Positions 8,856-17,888 of a DNA stretch of 64,000 bases are shown one piece after another. How positions within the stretch are numbered: position 1 is the stretch's first letter; each line of letters starts with the position of its first letter. The notes beneath the pieces were generated by a model. That model saw only the letters and a list, made by a program, of their open reading frames with translations, made no database searches and was not told the DNA's origin. Source of the DNA: Actinomycetota bacterium (GTDB taxonomy: Bacteria > Actinomycetota > Acidimicrobiia > IMCC26256 > JACPCJ01); contig JACPCJ010000099.1 in NCBI GenBank assembly GCA_016179865.1, positions 1-64,000 of the forward strand, given 5' to 3'. The translations under genes were made by a program, and so were the position numbers.

Positions 8856-9293
8856 TTATTCCTGGACGAGTTCGACGAGAGTGCCGAAGGCGGTCTTGGG
8901 GTGGAGGAAGGCCACGGTGGTGCCCCGCGAGCCCGTCCGCGGGTGCTCGTCGACGACCCGGGCCCCCTGCGCCTTCACGTGCTCCAGCACCTGATCGCAG
9001 TCGTCAACGCGGTAGCCGACGTGATGGATGCCCTCGCCGTTGCGATCCATGTACTTGGCCAGGGGCGAGTCGTCCCGGAAGGGCGTCAGGAGCTGGATGT
9101 AGGAGTCGGCCACCTTGATGAGGGCCTCGTCGACGCCGTCGCTCTCGATCCGCTCCCAGTGGAGGACGGTGGCGCCGAACATCTCCTCGTACCACTCGAC
9201 GGCGGCGTGGAGGTCGGCAACGGCGATGCCGACGTGGTCGAGCTCCGTGAGCACGCCTGAGCTCGCGTCAGCCTGGGAATGGCCGCTGCTCAT
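8856..9293 (-). CDS. mce: Methylmalonyl-CoA epimerase
   Basis: LDHVGIAVADLHAAVEWYEEMFGATVLHWE...GIHHVGYRVDD; overlaps ccr. Confidence 0.92.
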   Translation of the reverse strand: MSSGHSQADASSGVLTELDHVGIAVADLHAAVEWYEEMFGATVLHWERIESDGVDEALIKVADSYIQLLTPFRDDSPLAKYMDRNGEGIHHVGYRVDDCDQVLEHVKAQGARVVDEHPRTGSRGTTVAFLHPKTAFGTLVELVQE

Positions 9294-10642
9294 GTGCCGT
9301 GGTGGCGGAAGAGGGTGATCTTGTCCTCGCCAACCCGGGCCCGAAGCTCGGGGTCATCGATCCCCAGCCCCTCCTCGGGGGCGAGGCAGAGCACACCGAG
9401 CTTGCCCTCGTGCAGGTTGTGGTGGATCTGGGCCGCCGCCTCCCCCGTGTCGGTGAGCGGGTAGACGGCGGAGAGGATGGGCTGGACCTTGCCCTCGCAC
9501 ACGAGCCGGTTGGCGTCCCAGGCCTCGCGGTAGTTGGCGAAATGCGACCCCTTGATGGTCTTGAGGTGCATCCAGAGATACCGGTTGTCGTACTCGATCA
9601 TGAACCCGCTGGTGGCGGCGCAGGTAACGATCGTCCCGCCCCGCTTGCACACGAACACCGAGGCACCCATGGTCTGGCGGCCGGGGTGCTCGAACACGAC
9701 GTCGGCGTCGGCCCCCGCCAGCTCCCGGATCTTCTTTCCGAGCCGCAGCCACTCCTTCGGGTCCTGCGTGTGCTCGTCGGACCAGAAGTGGTACCCCTCG
9801 GCCAAACGGTCGATCACGCATTCGACGCCCAGCTCGTGGAGCAGCTCGACCTTCTCAGGTGAGGAGACGACGGCAACGGGCGTGGCCCCGGCGTTGAGCA
9901 CGTACTGGCAGGCGTAGCCGCCGAGGCCGCCGGAAGCACCCCACACTAGGACCGTCTGGCCCTGGGTGATCTGGCTGCCGTTGGGCGACACCAGCATCCG
10001 GTAGCTCGTGGAGTTGGTGAGCCCGTTGCAGGCCGCCTCCTCCCAGGACAGGTGGGTGGGCTTGGGCATGACCTGGTTGGCCTTGACTACGGCAAGGTCA
10101 GCGAGGCCGCCGTAGTTCGACTCGAAGCCCCAGATGCGCTGGTTGGTCGCCAGCATCGAATCGTCGTGCGACGACGGGTCCTGGTCGTCCACGTAGTTGC
10201 AGTGCACGGTGACCTTGTCGCCGGGTGTGAAGGTGCGCACGGCCGATCCCACCTTCAGGACCACCCCGGCGGCGTCGGACCCGATGACGTGGAAAGGCTG
10301 GTCGTGCCGGGCCCCCCAGGCGCTCTCCCGGCCCAAACGCTCGAGAAAGCCGAACGTCGGGAGGGGCTCGAAGATCGACGTCCAGACGGTGTTGAAGTTG
10401 ATGGCGGACGCCATGACGGCGAGGAACACCTCGTCGGGTGCCAGCTCTGGAGTCGGGACGTCCTGCACGTGCACCGACTTGCGGGGATCCTTCTCGTCCG
10501 ACGGCATGCCGGCGAACATCTCGGACTCGTCTTTGAGCACCACCGCCGCCCGGTAGGACTCGGGAATCTCGACGGCGCCGAACTCCTCGGCTGGGGCGCC
10601 GTCGGCCAGCAGGCGAGGAACGTCGGTCAGTTGGTGAGCCAT
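9290..10642 (-). CDS. ccr: Crotonyl-CoA carboxylase/reductase
   Basis: VMASAINFNTVWTSIFEPLPTF, RIWGFESNYGGLADLAVVKANQ, WGASGGLGGYACQ. Confidence 0.95.
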   Translation of the reverse strand: MAHQLTDVPRLLADGAPAEEFGAVEIPESYRAAVVLKDESEMFAGMPSDEKDPRKSVHVQDVPTPELAPDEVFLAVMASAINFNTVWTSIFEPLPTFGFLERLGRESAWGARHDQPFHVIGSDAAGVVLKVGSAVRTFTPGDKVTVHCNYVDDQDPSSHDDSMLATNQRIWGFESNYGGLADLAVVKANQVMPKPTHLSWEEAACNGLTNSTSYRMLVSPNGSQITQGQTVLVWGASGGLGGYACQYVLNAGATPVAVVSSPEKVELLHELGVECVIDRLAEGYHFWSDEHTQDPKEWLRLGKKIRELAGADADVVFEHPGRQTMGASVFVCKRGGTIVTCAATSGFMIEYDNRYLWMHLKTIKGSHFANYREAWDANRLVCEGKVQPILSAVYPLTDTGEAAAQIHHNLHEGKLGVLCLAPEEGLGIDDPELRARVGEDKITLFRHHGT

Positions 10643-10770
10643 GCCGCGCACCGTAGCGGCGCCCCCCGGCCGCGTGCATACGGGCCCGAACCCCCGCTAT
10701 GTGTCAGCGAAGGTCGTGGAGCAGCGCGTCATGACAGGAAGCGGCGGGATCAGGAGGCCTGTTGACCCGG

Positions 10771-11277
10771 TCAGGTGGCCTGGAGATAGGCCTCCATGCC
10801 CTGGGCCTCGTGGAACTTGCAGTACAGGCGGTACACGCCGGGTCCGGGCCCCTGGTTGTTGAGAGCCTCGGTGGCGTTGTTGGCACCGGGGTCGAGGTCG
10901 GCGTCGAGGTACTCCTCGGCCGGGTTGGCGACCCGCTGAAGGGTGACGTTGTGCGTCACGGTGCCCCCGTTGGTGACGTTGAGTCCCTGGTCGGCCGACA
11001 TCGAGATGCAGGACGGCTCGAACCGGAAGTCGGCGGCGGCGATCTCGACCGAGGGGCCCTCCGGTGCCGTCGTGGGTCGGCAGGGAAGCTCGGGCTCCGT
11101 CGTGGTCGTGGTGTCGGACGCCCGGCTCGTCGGGGGCGCGACGGGCGCCGCGTCACCTCCCGTCGAGGCCGTCACACCCGCCGTAGTCGACGCTGAGGTC
11201 TTTTCGCCGTCGGACGAACACTGGATCAGGACGAATCCGAACGTCGCACACATCACGACGCGAAACGCTCGCTGCAC
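10771..11277 (-). CDS. Secreted lipoprotein with cupredoxin-like domain
   Basis: Lipobox-like FVLIQCSS; C-terminal GVYRLYCKFHEAQGMEAYLQ. Confidence 0.65.
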   Translation of the reverse strand: MQRAFRVVMCATFGFVLIQCSSDGEKTSASTTAGVTASTGGDAAPVAPPTSRASDTTTTTEPELPCRPTTAPEGPSVEIAAADFRFEPSCISMSADQGLNVTNGGTVTHNVTLQRVANPAEEYLDADLDPGANNATEALNNQGPGPGVYRLYCKFHEAQGMEAYLQAT

Positions 11278-11331
11278 GAGGCGGCAGGCTAGTGGACACG
11301 AAGGGGAGGTTCGTCCGAAGCACTCGCGAAA

Positions 11332-11913
11332 TCAGGAGCCCCGGAGAGCGACCGGAGTCCAGGCGGGCCAGTCTGCATCGCCGACGAGGTCACCGCAGGC
11401 GTACGTCGCGATGCGCCTGAACGCCTTGTCAGAGGAAGTGTTGTCGTACACATACGAGGTGTCGGCGATGGCGATAGCGGCCGCGACCAAGTCCCAGAGG
11501 CGCTGATATCGGCTACGGATCTTGTCTTCGGGCACATCGTGACCGTCCTCGTTGGCAACCCGGTCGGCAACGCGAGCTACGGCGCCGTCCTCGGGTACGG
11601 CCAGAACGTGAAGCGTCACGTGGTAGCCAGCTTCTTGGGCACGCTGCACGAAGTCGACCTTGGAAGGCTGAGAAAACACCGTCTCGGCAACGAATGACTC
11701 GCGTCTGGCAACGAGCTGATCCCGAGCCTGCTCGGCGAGCTGCGCCGCCTCGTAGGCATGTGCGGCTGCGTCATCGGGCCAGTGCTCGGCGGCGATGAGG
11801 TCTGCGTTGACGAAGGGCAGATGAGTCCTCGGGTACAGCACCCGGTTGTAGAAGGTGGTCTTTCCTGCGCCGTTGGGCCCGGCGACGACGTGAAGGACGG
11901 GATCCTCTGTCAC
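11332..11913 (-). CDS. Zeta-toxin family P-loop kinase
   Basis: VVAGPNGAGKTTFYNRVL, FVNADLIAAEHWPD, FVAETVFSQPSKVDFV. Confidence 0.85.
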   Translation of the reverse strand: MTEDPVLHVVAGPNGAGKTTFYNRVLYPRTHLPFVNADLIAAEHWPDDAAAHAYEAAQLAEQARDQLVARRESFVAETVFSQPSKVDFVQRAQEAGYHVTLHVLAVPEDGAVARVADRVANEDGHDVPEDKIRSRYQRLWDLVAAAIAIADTSYVYDNTSSDKAFRRIATYACGDLVGDADWPAWTPVALRGS

Positions 11914-12282
11914 CTATGCGCGGCTGACCGTCTCCCGGCGGACAAGCGTGCCGTCGGGCGCGATGTCGATCCAGGTGCGTCGGCCCGTGGCGGCGAACTC
12001 GGAAGCGAGGTCGATCCCGCCGGCCACGGCATCGAGCCGGTTCGTCCACTCAGCCCGCACGACGGCCTGGTCCTCTGCGTTCAGCGAGTCGTAGGACTCG
12101 TGACCGGCAAGCACGGCGGCGATTGCGTGCGCCGAGATGTGGCGTGACGCCTCCACCTCCCGGCCGACGCGCGCCCAGTGGGCGATCTGTTGAGCGGCAC
12201 TGCGCGACTGGCGACTCCCGGCGAGCTTCGCAGTGCCCAGCAACTCGGCGTCGATGCGGATGGGCGTCGTGCTGTGCTTCAT
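11914..12282 (-). CDS. ParD-like antitoxin of the zeta-toxin module
   Basis: MKHSTTPIRIDAELLGTAKLAGSRQSRSAAQQIAHWARVGREVE; adjacent to toxin. Confidence 0.8.
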   Translation of the reverse strand: MKHSTTPIRIDAELLGTAKLAGSRQSRSAAQQIAHWARVGREVEASRHISAHAIAAVLAGHESYDSLNAEDQAVVRAEWTNRLDAVAGGIDLASEFAATGRRTWIDIAPDGTLVRRETVSRA

Positions 12283-12301
12283 GGGGTCCCCTCCGACGGG
12301 A

Positions 12302-12336
12302 GTAGCTATCTGCTACATAACGTAGCATTTCGCTAC
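12302..12336. promoter_or_regulatory. Candidate operator: four GTAGC/GCTAC half-sites with a 10-bp period
   Basis: GTAGCtatctGCTACataacGTAGCatttcGCTAC, 20 bp upstream of the antitoxin start. Confidence 0.65.
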
Positions 12337-12410
12337 AGCCGCGTCGCGTGATGTCGCGAGACACCGGAGACACGGTGTGGGAGACCACTCGGCGCCCTCG
12401 GCAACTGGGC

Positions 12411-13328
12411 TCATCGACCACCCGTTGACGCTGCCGAGCGGGCGGCAGCAAAGAAGGCCTCGACGGCCGGGTCGCGCCGTCGGGACTCCCGGTAGAGCCA
12501 GACGGTCTCGGTCATCGCCCTGCCCTCAAAGGTGAGCGTGCGCACCGGTCGGGTCGGGATGGCGTCGTTGGCGACGATGGCGGTTCCCACTCCGTGGTCG
12601 GCCAGAGCGAGGAGGGCAGCCGGACTGCTGCTCTCGACCTCGATTCGGGGCTCGAAGCCGGCAACGCGACACGCCGCCTCCAGCCGCTGCCGGGAGAAGT
12701 ACCCCGGAGGGCTCACAACGAGCGGCACATCGCGCAGCGCGGTGACGGCTACGCGGGAACGTCGCGCGGTGGGCTCCTTCGCGTCGCGCAACGGGGGAAC
12801 GGCGACGACGGTGACCTGATAGGCGGCGAAGCCGTCGAGGTCGGTGGCGTCCTCGACCGGCGGGCTGGTGATCACATCGGTGGCCCCAGCGCGAAGGAAC
12901 CCGACAAGCGAGGTCGACGGGTCGACGGCCCCGGAACCCTCGAGCCCGTACTCACTGATTTCGATGGCGATCTTTGGATGGCTCTCCCGGAAGGCGGCGA
13001 TCACGGGAGCGAGGAAGACCACGATGTGTGGCGCGAAGCAGCCGACCCGGACCCGGCCCGTCTGTCCCAAGCGCAACTCGTGGGCGAGCGTTCGGATGCG
13101 GCCGGCCCCGCCGAGGAGTTGGTCGGCCCGGTCCAGGAGGAGCAGCCCCGCGGCGGTGATCCGCACCCGGCGCCCCACCCGCTCGAACAGCGCGACGCCC
13201 AGCTCGCGCTCGAGTTCGTGCACCTGCTTCCACATCGCCGGTTGGGCGATGTGGAGCCGCCGTGCGGCCGCCGTATAGGTGCCTTCGCGCGCAACGGCCG
13301 AAAAGTACTCGAGCTGGCGTAACTCCAC
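12411..13328 (-). CDS. LysR-family transcriptional regulator
   Basis: MELRQLEYFSAVAREGTYTAAARRLHIAQPAMWKQVHELERELGVALFERVGRRVRIT. Confidence 0.95.
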   Translation of the reverse strand: MELRQLEYFSAVAREGTYTAAARRLHIAQPAMWKQVHELERELGVALFERVGRRVRITAAGLLLLDRADQLLGGAGRIRTLAHELRLGQTGRVRVGCFAPHIVVFLAPVIAAFRESHPKIAIEISEYGLEGSGAVDPSTSLVGFLRAGATDVITSPPVEDATDLDGFAAYQVTVVAVPPLRDAKEPTARRSRVAVTALRDVPLVVSPPGYFSRQRLEAACRVAGFEPRIEVESSSPAALLALADHGVGTAIVANDAIPTRPVRTLTFEGRAMTETVWLYRESRRRDPAVEAFFAAARSAASTGGR

Positions 13329-13431
13329 GATCCAAATACTATCTGTAAAGAAGCAAACTCATGCGATCTATGTAGTGGCAGAATCGATGACGCCGTCTTA
13401 CCGTCGAAGGCGACGAGAGGAGAGCGTCACC

Positions 13432-14118
13432 ATGAAACCAGTCGCAGGCGGGCGGGCCGCCGTCATCACGGGAATCGGGCTTGCCCTCTTCCTGCCCCTG
13501 TTCACCGCGGTGCTTCCGGCGGCCGGGCTGACCCAGGCCAATCTCAGCGATCCGACCGAACTCGATGCCTTCGTACGCCACCACTGGGCCCTCTTCACCC
13601 TGCCCTACCTCGACGGACTGATCCTGCACGTCGCCGGGTTGGTCGCGGTGATCGCCGTATACCGGCGCTTGGCCGATCGGTCGCCGTGGGTGATGCCCGC
13701 CACCATCGGTGGACTGGCGTGGATGGTGCTCGACGTCGCCCAGAACGGCACCGGCCTCTACGCCTCCCATGAGATCGTCTCCCACGCCACTTCGGCCGTG
13801 TCCGGCCCGCAACTGGTGCTCGTCGGCCACCTCACGACCGGACTTCGATTGGCGGGGCACGTCTTCGGGGGCCTGTGGGTGCTCGTGATCGGCGCCGTCG
13901 CACTCCGCCAGGGTGGCCTGCCTCGCGGAATGGGATGGCTGGGGGTGGCGGCCGGCGCATTGATGTCGCTCAACGTCGCCATCCCCCCGACCCAGTTCCC
14001 GCTGTTCGTGCTGCTGCCCGTCTGGTTCATCTGGCTCGGAGCCACGCTGGTACGCACGGGGGCCGCCACCGACCCGGTGCAGGACGCCGCGACGGAGCCC
14101 GCGGGGAGTCTTCGATGA
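13432..14118 (+). CDS. Multi-TM membrane protein (DUF4386-like)
   Basis: Hydrophobic segments; divergent from the LysR gene. Confidence 0.6.
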   Translation: MKPVAGGRAAVITGIGLALFLPLFTAVLPAAGLTQANLSDPTELDAFVRHHWALFTLPYLDGLILHVAGLVAVIAVYRRLADRSPWVMPATIGGLAWMVLDVAQNGTGLYASHEIVSHATSAVSGPQLVLVGHLTTGLRLAGHVFGGLWVLVIGAVALRQGGLPRGMGWLGVAAGALMSLNVAIPPTQFPLFVLLPVWFIWLGATLVRTGAATDPVQDAATEPAGSLR

Positions 14119-14174
14119 ACGCGCGCCCGTACAGGCTGCGCGGATAGGTCACGCTGGTCGTGCGAAACGACTTC

Positions 14175-14197
14175 CTGGGCAGGCTTCGCCTGCCCAG
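14175..14197. terminator. Hairpin, 10-bp perfect stem, loop TTC (family-2 dispersed repeat)
   Basis: CTGGGCAGGC-TTC-GCCTGCCCAG between convergent genes. Confidence 0.75.
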
Positions 14198-14208
14198 ACG
14201 CCTTCACG

Positions 14209-14261
14209 CCGTTCTCGGGCAAGTTACCCACGTCCCGGGTGGGAAACTTGCCCGAGAACGG
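14209..14261. terminator. Long hairpin, 17-bp perfect stem with an inner CCCAC/GTGGG stem
   Basis: CCGTTCTCGGGCAAGTT...AACTTGCCCGAGAACGG between convergent genes. Confidence 0.8.
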
Positions 14262-14271
14262 AGAGGAGGGG

Positions 14272-14928
14272 TCAGACGATGCGGCGGTCGCTGGCCCAGC
14301 GCGACAGCTCGTGGCGGTTGGAGAGCTGGAGCTTCCGCAGCACCGCCGAGGCGTGGGTCTCGACCGTCTTCACCGAGATCGAGAGCTGGCCGGCGATCTC
14401 CTTGTACGTGTAGCCCCGGGCGAGGTAGCGGAGCACGTCGCGCTCGCGGGCCGTGAGCTGGTCGAGGTCGGCGTCACCGGTCGCGGGCCCGTCACCCGAG
14501 AGTGGGTCGGCAAAGGCGTCGAGCACGAACCCGGCCAGCCGGGGTGAGAAAACGGCGTCGCCGTCGCGCACCCGCTCGATGGCGGCGACCAGTTCGGGCC
14601 CGGTGATGGTCTTGGTGACGTATCCGCGAGCCCCGGCCCGGATCACGCCGATGACGTCCTCGGGGGCGTCGGAGACCGACAGGGCGAGGAAACGGACGTC
14701 GCCATTCTTCGCCAGCACCTCCTCGATCACGGCCCGGCCGCCGCCGCCCGGCATATGAACGTCGACGAGCACCACCTCGGGTTGGCGCTCCAGGACCAGC
14801 TCGACGGCGGCCGCCACCTCGTCGGCCTCGCCCACCAGCTCCACGGCGTCGCCCAGCTCGGCCTTGACGCCCGAACGGAAGAGCTGGTGGTCGTCGACGA
14901 GGAACACCTTCGGCCTGGTTTCAGGCAT
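14272..14928 (-). CDS. NarL/LuxR-family response regulator
   Basis: VFLVDDHQLFRSGVKAEL, VVLVDVHMPGGGG, LTARERDVLRYLARGYTYKEIAGQLSISVKTVETHASAVLRKL. Confidence 0.95.
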   Translation of the reverse strand: MPETRPKVFLVDDHQLFRSGVKAELGDAVELVGEADEVAAAVELVLERQPEVVLVDVHMPGGGGRAVIEEVLAKNGDVRFLALSVSDAPEDVIGVIRAGARGYVTKTITGPELVAAIERVRDGDAVFSPRLAGFVLDAFADPLSGDGPATGDADLDQLTARERDVLRYLARGYTYKEIAGQLSISVKTVETHASAVLRKLQLSNRHELSRWASDRRIV

Positions 14929-16216
14929 TGGAGGGGGCCTGCTCCCCGCTCTGCGGGGCCGCTCGGGCCCCGGGCATCATCAGTTCGACTTCGGCGCCCT
15001 CGCCGAGGGTGCTGCGCACGTTGGCGCTGCCCCCGTGACGCTGCATGCGGCCCCGGATCGACTCGGCGATGCCCTGGCGGTCAGGCGGCACCGTCTCGGG
15101 AATGAAGCCGGCCCCCCGATCCCGTACGTAGGCGGTCACGCCCCCGCCCGTCACCTCGACGTAGACCGAGACGGTGGGCGCGCCCGAGAACTTCGCCGCG
15201 TTGACCATCGCCTCCTTGGCGGCACTCACCAGCGCTTCGAGGCGCTCGTCGAGACCGGCGTCACCCACCGTCACGACGTCCACGACGACGCCGAAGAGGT
15301 CTTCCACCTCGGCTGCGGCTCGGCTCATGGCGGCCTTCAGCGTGACGCCGTCGGTCGCGGGCGCCACGCCGAACAGCCAGTCCCTGAGTTCACGCTCCTG
15401 ACGGCGGGCCAGGCGCGCCGTCTCGGTGGCGTCGCCCGCCTTCTGTTGGATCAGCGCCAGGGTCTGGAGCACGGAGTCGTGGATGCGAGCGGCGACCTCG
15501 GCGCGCTCCTCGGACCGGATCCGGCGCCGGCGCTCCTCAACGAGGTCGCGCCCCAAACGCAGCCACCAGGGGCCGAAGATGAGGAGCAGGCCGGTGATGG
15601 TGAGGCCCACGGCAAGCCCCACGTCGCCGATCTCGTGCCACTCGGTGTTGGCGATGCCGAAGACGACGATCCCGACCGTCACCGCCACGATCCCGACGCC
15701 AATGCGCAGGAGCGCCCGCCGGTTCTCGTGGACGCCGAGCCCCCGGCGCAGAGCCAGGCCCGTCGACTCGGGCCACACGAGGGCCAGCCCGCCGGCCGCG
15801 AGCACGAGGGGCCAGATGAACTTGTCGCCGATCCAGAGTCCGGTCTCCCGGAGCAGGAGCAGCGTGCCGAGCGACAAGAGGACGATCGCCAGCACGCGCT
15901 GCGACCGGTCGCGGGCGCTGCCCGTCCCCATCTTGGCGGCGACCGAGCGGCCGTTGTCGTCGGGCATCCCCACCCACAGGGCGCCATAGAGCACCGCGCC
16001 GAAGCCGCCGCTCAGCCCGAGGACCACGAAGGCAACGCGCACGATCACGGGGTCAATCCCGAGCCAGCGGGCGAGCCCCGCGCACACGCCCGCGACGATG
16101 CGCTCGTCCGAACTCCGGGCGATGGAGCGGGCGCTGCGGGCTGGTGTGGGGGTCGAGGAAGTGCCTTCCGTACCCCGATGATCGCGCGCTCGGCAGGGCT
16201 CCTCTATGAGGGGCAC
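14921..16216 (-). CDS. Sensor histidine kinase with N-terminal PspC domain
   Basis: RSSDERIVAGVCAGLARWLGIDPVIVRVAFVVLGLSGGFGAVLYGALWVGMP; kinase C-terminus ...AAKFSGAPTVSVYVEVTGGGVTAYVRDRGAGF. Confidence 0.92.
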   Translation of the reverse strand: MPLIEEPCRARDHRGTEGTSSTPTPARSARSIARSSDERIVAGVCAGLARWLGIDPVIVRVAFVVLGLSGGFGAVLYGALWVGMPDDNGRSVAAKMGTGSARDRSQRVLAIVLLSLGTLLLLRETGLWIGDKFIWPLVLAAGGLALVWPESTGLALRRGLGVHENRRALLRIGVGIVAVTVGIVVFGIANTEWHEIGDVGLAVGLTITGLLLIFGPWWLRLGRDLVEERRRRIRSEERAEVAARIHDSVLQTLALIQQKAGDATETARLARRQERELRDWLFGVAPATDGVTLKAAMSRAAAEVEDLFGVVVDVVTVGDAGLDERLEALVSAAKEAMVNAAKFSGAPTVSVYVEVTGGGVTAYVRDRGAGFIPETVPPDRQGIAESIRGRMQRHGGSANVRSTLGEGAEVELMMPGARAAPQSGEQAPSNA

Positions 16217-16301
16217 CCCTGAGAACCATCGGGGTGCCTCAGGGATCGTTCAGGGTCTCCCCTCATTCACGCCACGCACGGTTCAGGCGCACGATGAGCG
16301 C

Positions 16302-17492
16302 ATGAACGACCAGGCGAACGAGACCCCTCAGCCCACGCCTACCCAGCCTGCGGTCGCCCGGCCCCGCCGCCTCACCCGGAGTGTCGACGACAAGGTCGTG
16401 GCCGGCGTCGCCGGGGGCCTGGGCGAGTACTTCGGCGTTGACCCCGTCGTCTTCCGCATCGGCTTCGTGGCCGTCACACTCCTCGGGGGGTCGGGAATCC
16501 TGCTCTACCTGGTGGGGTGGCTGGTCCTCCCAAAAGGTGACGGGGGTCGGTCGGTCGGTAGTGATCTGGTCCGGCGCGGCTCGGCCCCCACGGTCATCGG
16601 CGCCCTCCTCATCGGGCTGGCGATCCTCTTCCTCGCCCACGACACCTTTCATTGGGGCGCGGGGCGCCCCCTCCTGTCGCTGGCCCTGATCGGGTCGGGC
16701 GCGGCGCTGCTCTGGTGGCGAGCCGACGCTAGGGGCGACGACATCGCGTCGGCGCCTCCCTCTCCGCGGGTGCCCCCTTCCCGGGTAGCCCCGACGCCGC
16801 CCGAGGTGCCGCCCGAGATCCCTCCGGCCCCTCCTGTTCCCCCTGTCCCCAGCCCGCCGCCTCCCTCGACGCCGCCGCGGAGGCCGCGGCGATCGCCCCT
16901 CGGGCGGGCCACGCTGGCCGTGATCCTCATCATGGGGGGGCTGGCCGGCCTGGCTGACGCCGCCGAGGTCGCCGACGTCAGCGCTGACGGAGTGGTCGCC
17001 GGCGCCCTGATCATCACCGGGCTCGGCCTGGTCGTCGGTGCGTTCTGGGGTCGGGCCAAGTGGCTCATCATCGTGGGTGTCATCCTCACGCTCGTCCTCG
17101 GCGGCGCTTCCACGTTCGACGTCCCCCTGGAAGGCGGATTCGGCGAGCGACGCTCGGTTCCCGACGACTTGAGCGAGGTGCGCCCCGAATACCGGCTCTT
17201 CGCCGGCGAGCTTCGCCTCGACTTCAGCCGGGTCGACTTCCCGGCCCGCACCACCCGGATCGAGGCCAGCGTGGGCTTCGGCGAGCTGTGGGTCGAAATC
17301 CCCGAGGGCGTGACCGTGGTGGCTGACGCCCACGTCGACGCCGGTCAGGTGCGGGTGCTGGGCGAGCGAGACGACGGCCTCGACGCCCGGGCCCGGCGAC
17401 GGGTCGATGGGCCCGCGGGATCGGGGCGGCTCGTGCTCGAACTTCGAGTCGGTGGCGGCGAGATCCACGTCACCAGCGGAGGTGAACGGTGA
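16302..17492 (+). CDS. PspC domain membrane protein with LiaF-like C-terminus
   Basis: SVDDKVVAGVAGGLGEYFGVDPVVFRIGFVAVTLLGGSGILLYLVGWLVLP; C-terminal VSFGELWVEIPEGVTV-type repeats. Confidence 0.85.
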   Translation: MNDQANETPQPTPTQPAVARPRRLTRSVDDKVVAGVAGGLGEYFGVDPVVFRIGFVAVTLLGGSGILLYLVGWLVLPKGDGGRSVGSDLVRRGSAPTVIGALLIGLAILFLAHDTFHWGAGRPLLSLALIGSGAALLWWRADARGDDIASAPPSPRVPPSRVAPTPPEVPPEIPPAPPVPPVPSPPPPSTPPRRPRRSPLGRATLAVILIMGGLAGLADAAEVADVSADGVVAGALIITGLGLVVGAFWGRAKWLIIVGVILTLVLGGASTFDVPLEGGFGERRSVPDDLSEVRPEYRLFAGELRLDFSRVDFPARTTRIEASVGFGELWVEIPEGVTVVADAHVDAGQVRVLGERDDGLDARARRRVDGPAGSGRLVLELRVGGGEIHVTSGGER

Positions 17493-17713
17493 ACCGGCAT
17501 GGCCTCGACGTGACGTCGCTGATTGCAGGACTCGTGTTCGTCGGCCTCGGCGCCGCCTTCCTGTCCGACGCCGTCACGGGCTTCAACCTCCAGGTGCGCT
17601 GGGTGTGGCCCTCGCTTCTCCTCGGCCTCGGCTTCGCCTTCCTGCTGTCGGGGGCGCGGCGGGGCGAGGGCGGCGGCGACGACGGAGAGGCGCCGTTGGG
17701 CATCGACTCGTGA
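17489..17713 (+). CDS. Small membrane protein
   Basis: Overlaps the PspC gene stop; two hydrophobic segments. Confidence 0.6.
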   Translation: MNRHGLDVTSLIAGLVFVGLGAAFLSDAVTGFNLQVRWVWPSLLLGLGFAFLLSGARRGEGGGDDGEAPLGIDS

Positions 17714-17888
17714 TGAGCCCCTCCAACGTCCACGAGCTGCTCGCCCGGTGGACGAGCCTCGTCGAACGCCAAGCCCGTCGGAGCCAGCCCCGACCCGCAC
17801 TGGAGCCGGCCTGGGAGCGGGCCAAGGCGAACTCATACACTGACGGCCCCGGCCCCGCGCAGGGTCCGGTTCCGTCAGGAGGAGCACC

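Noticed and set aside
4338-12282. Defence island / prophage interpretation
   Set aside because: Several TA-like modules but no restriction, CBASS, CRISPR, integrase, terminase or structural phage genes; ordinary metabolic genes are interspersed.
14209-14261. Both strands encode MGNLPENG (ORFs 13758- and 14239+)
   Set aside because: Trivial consequence of the 17-bp hairpin; not evidence of genes.
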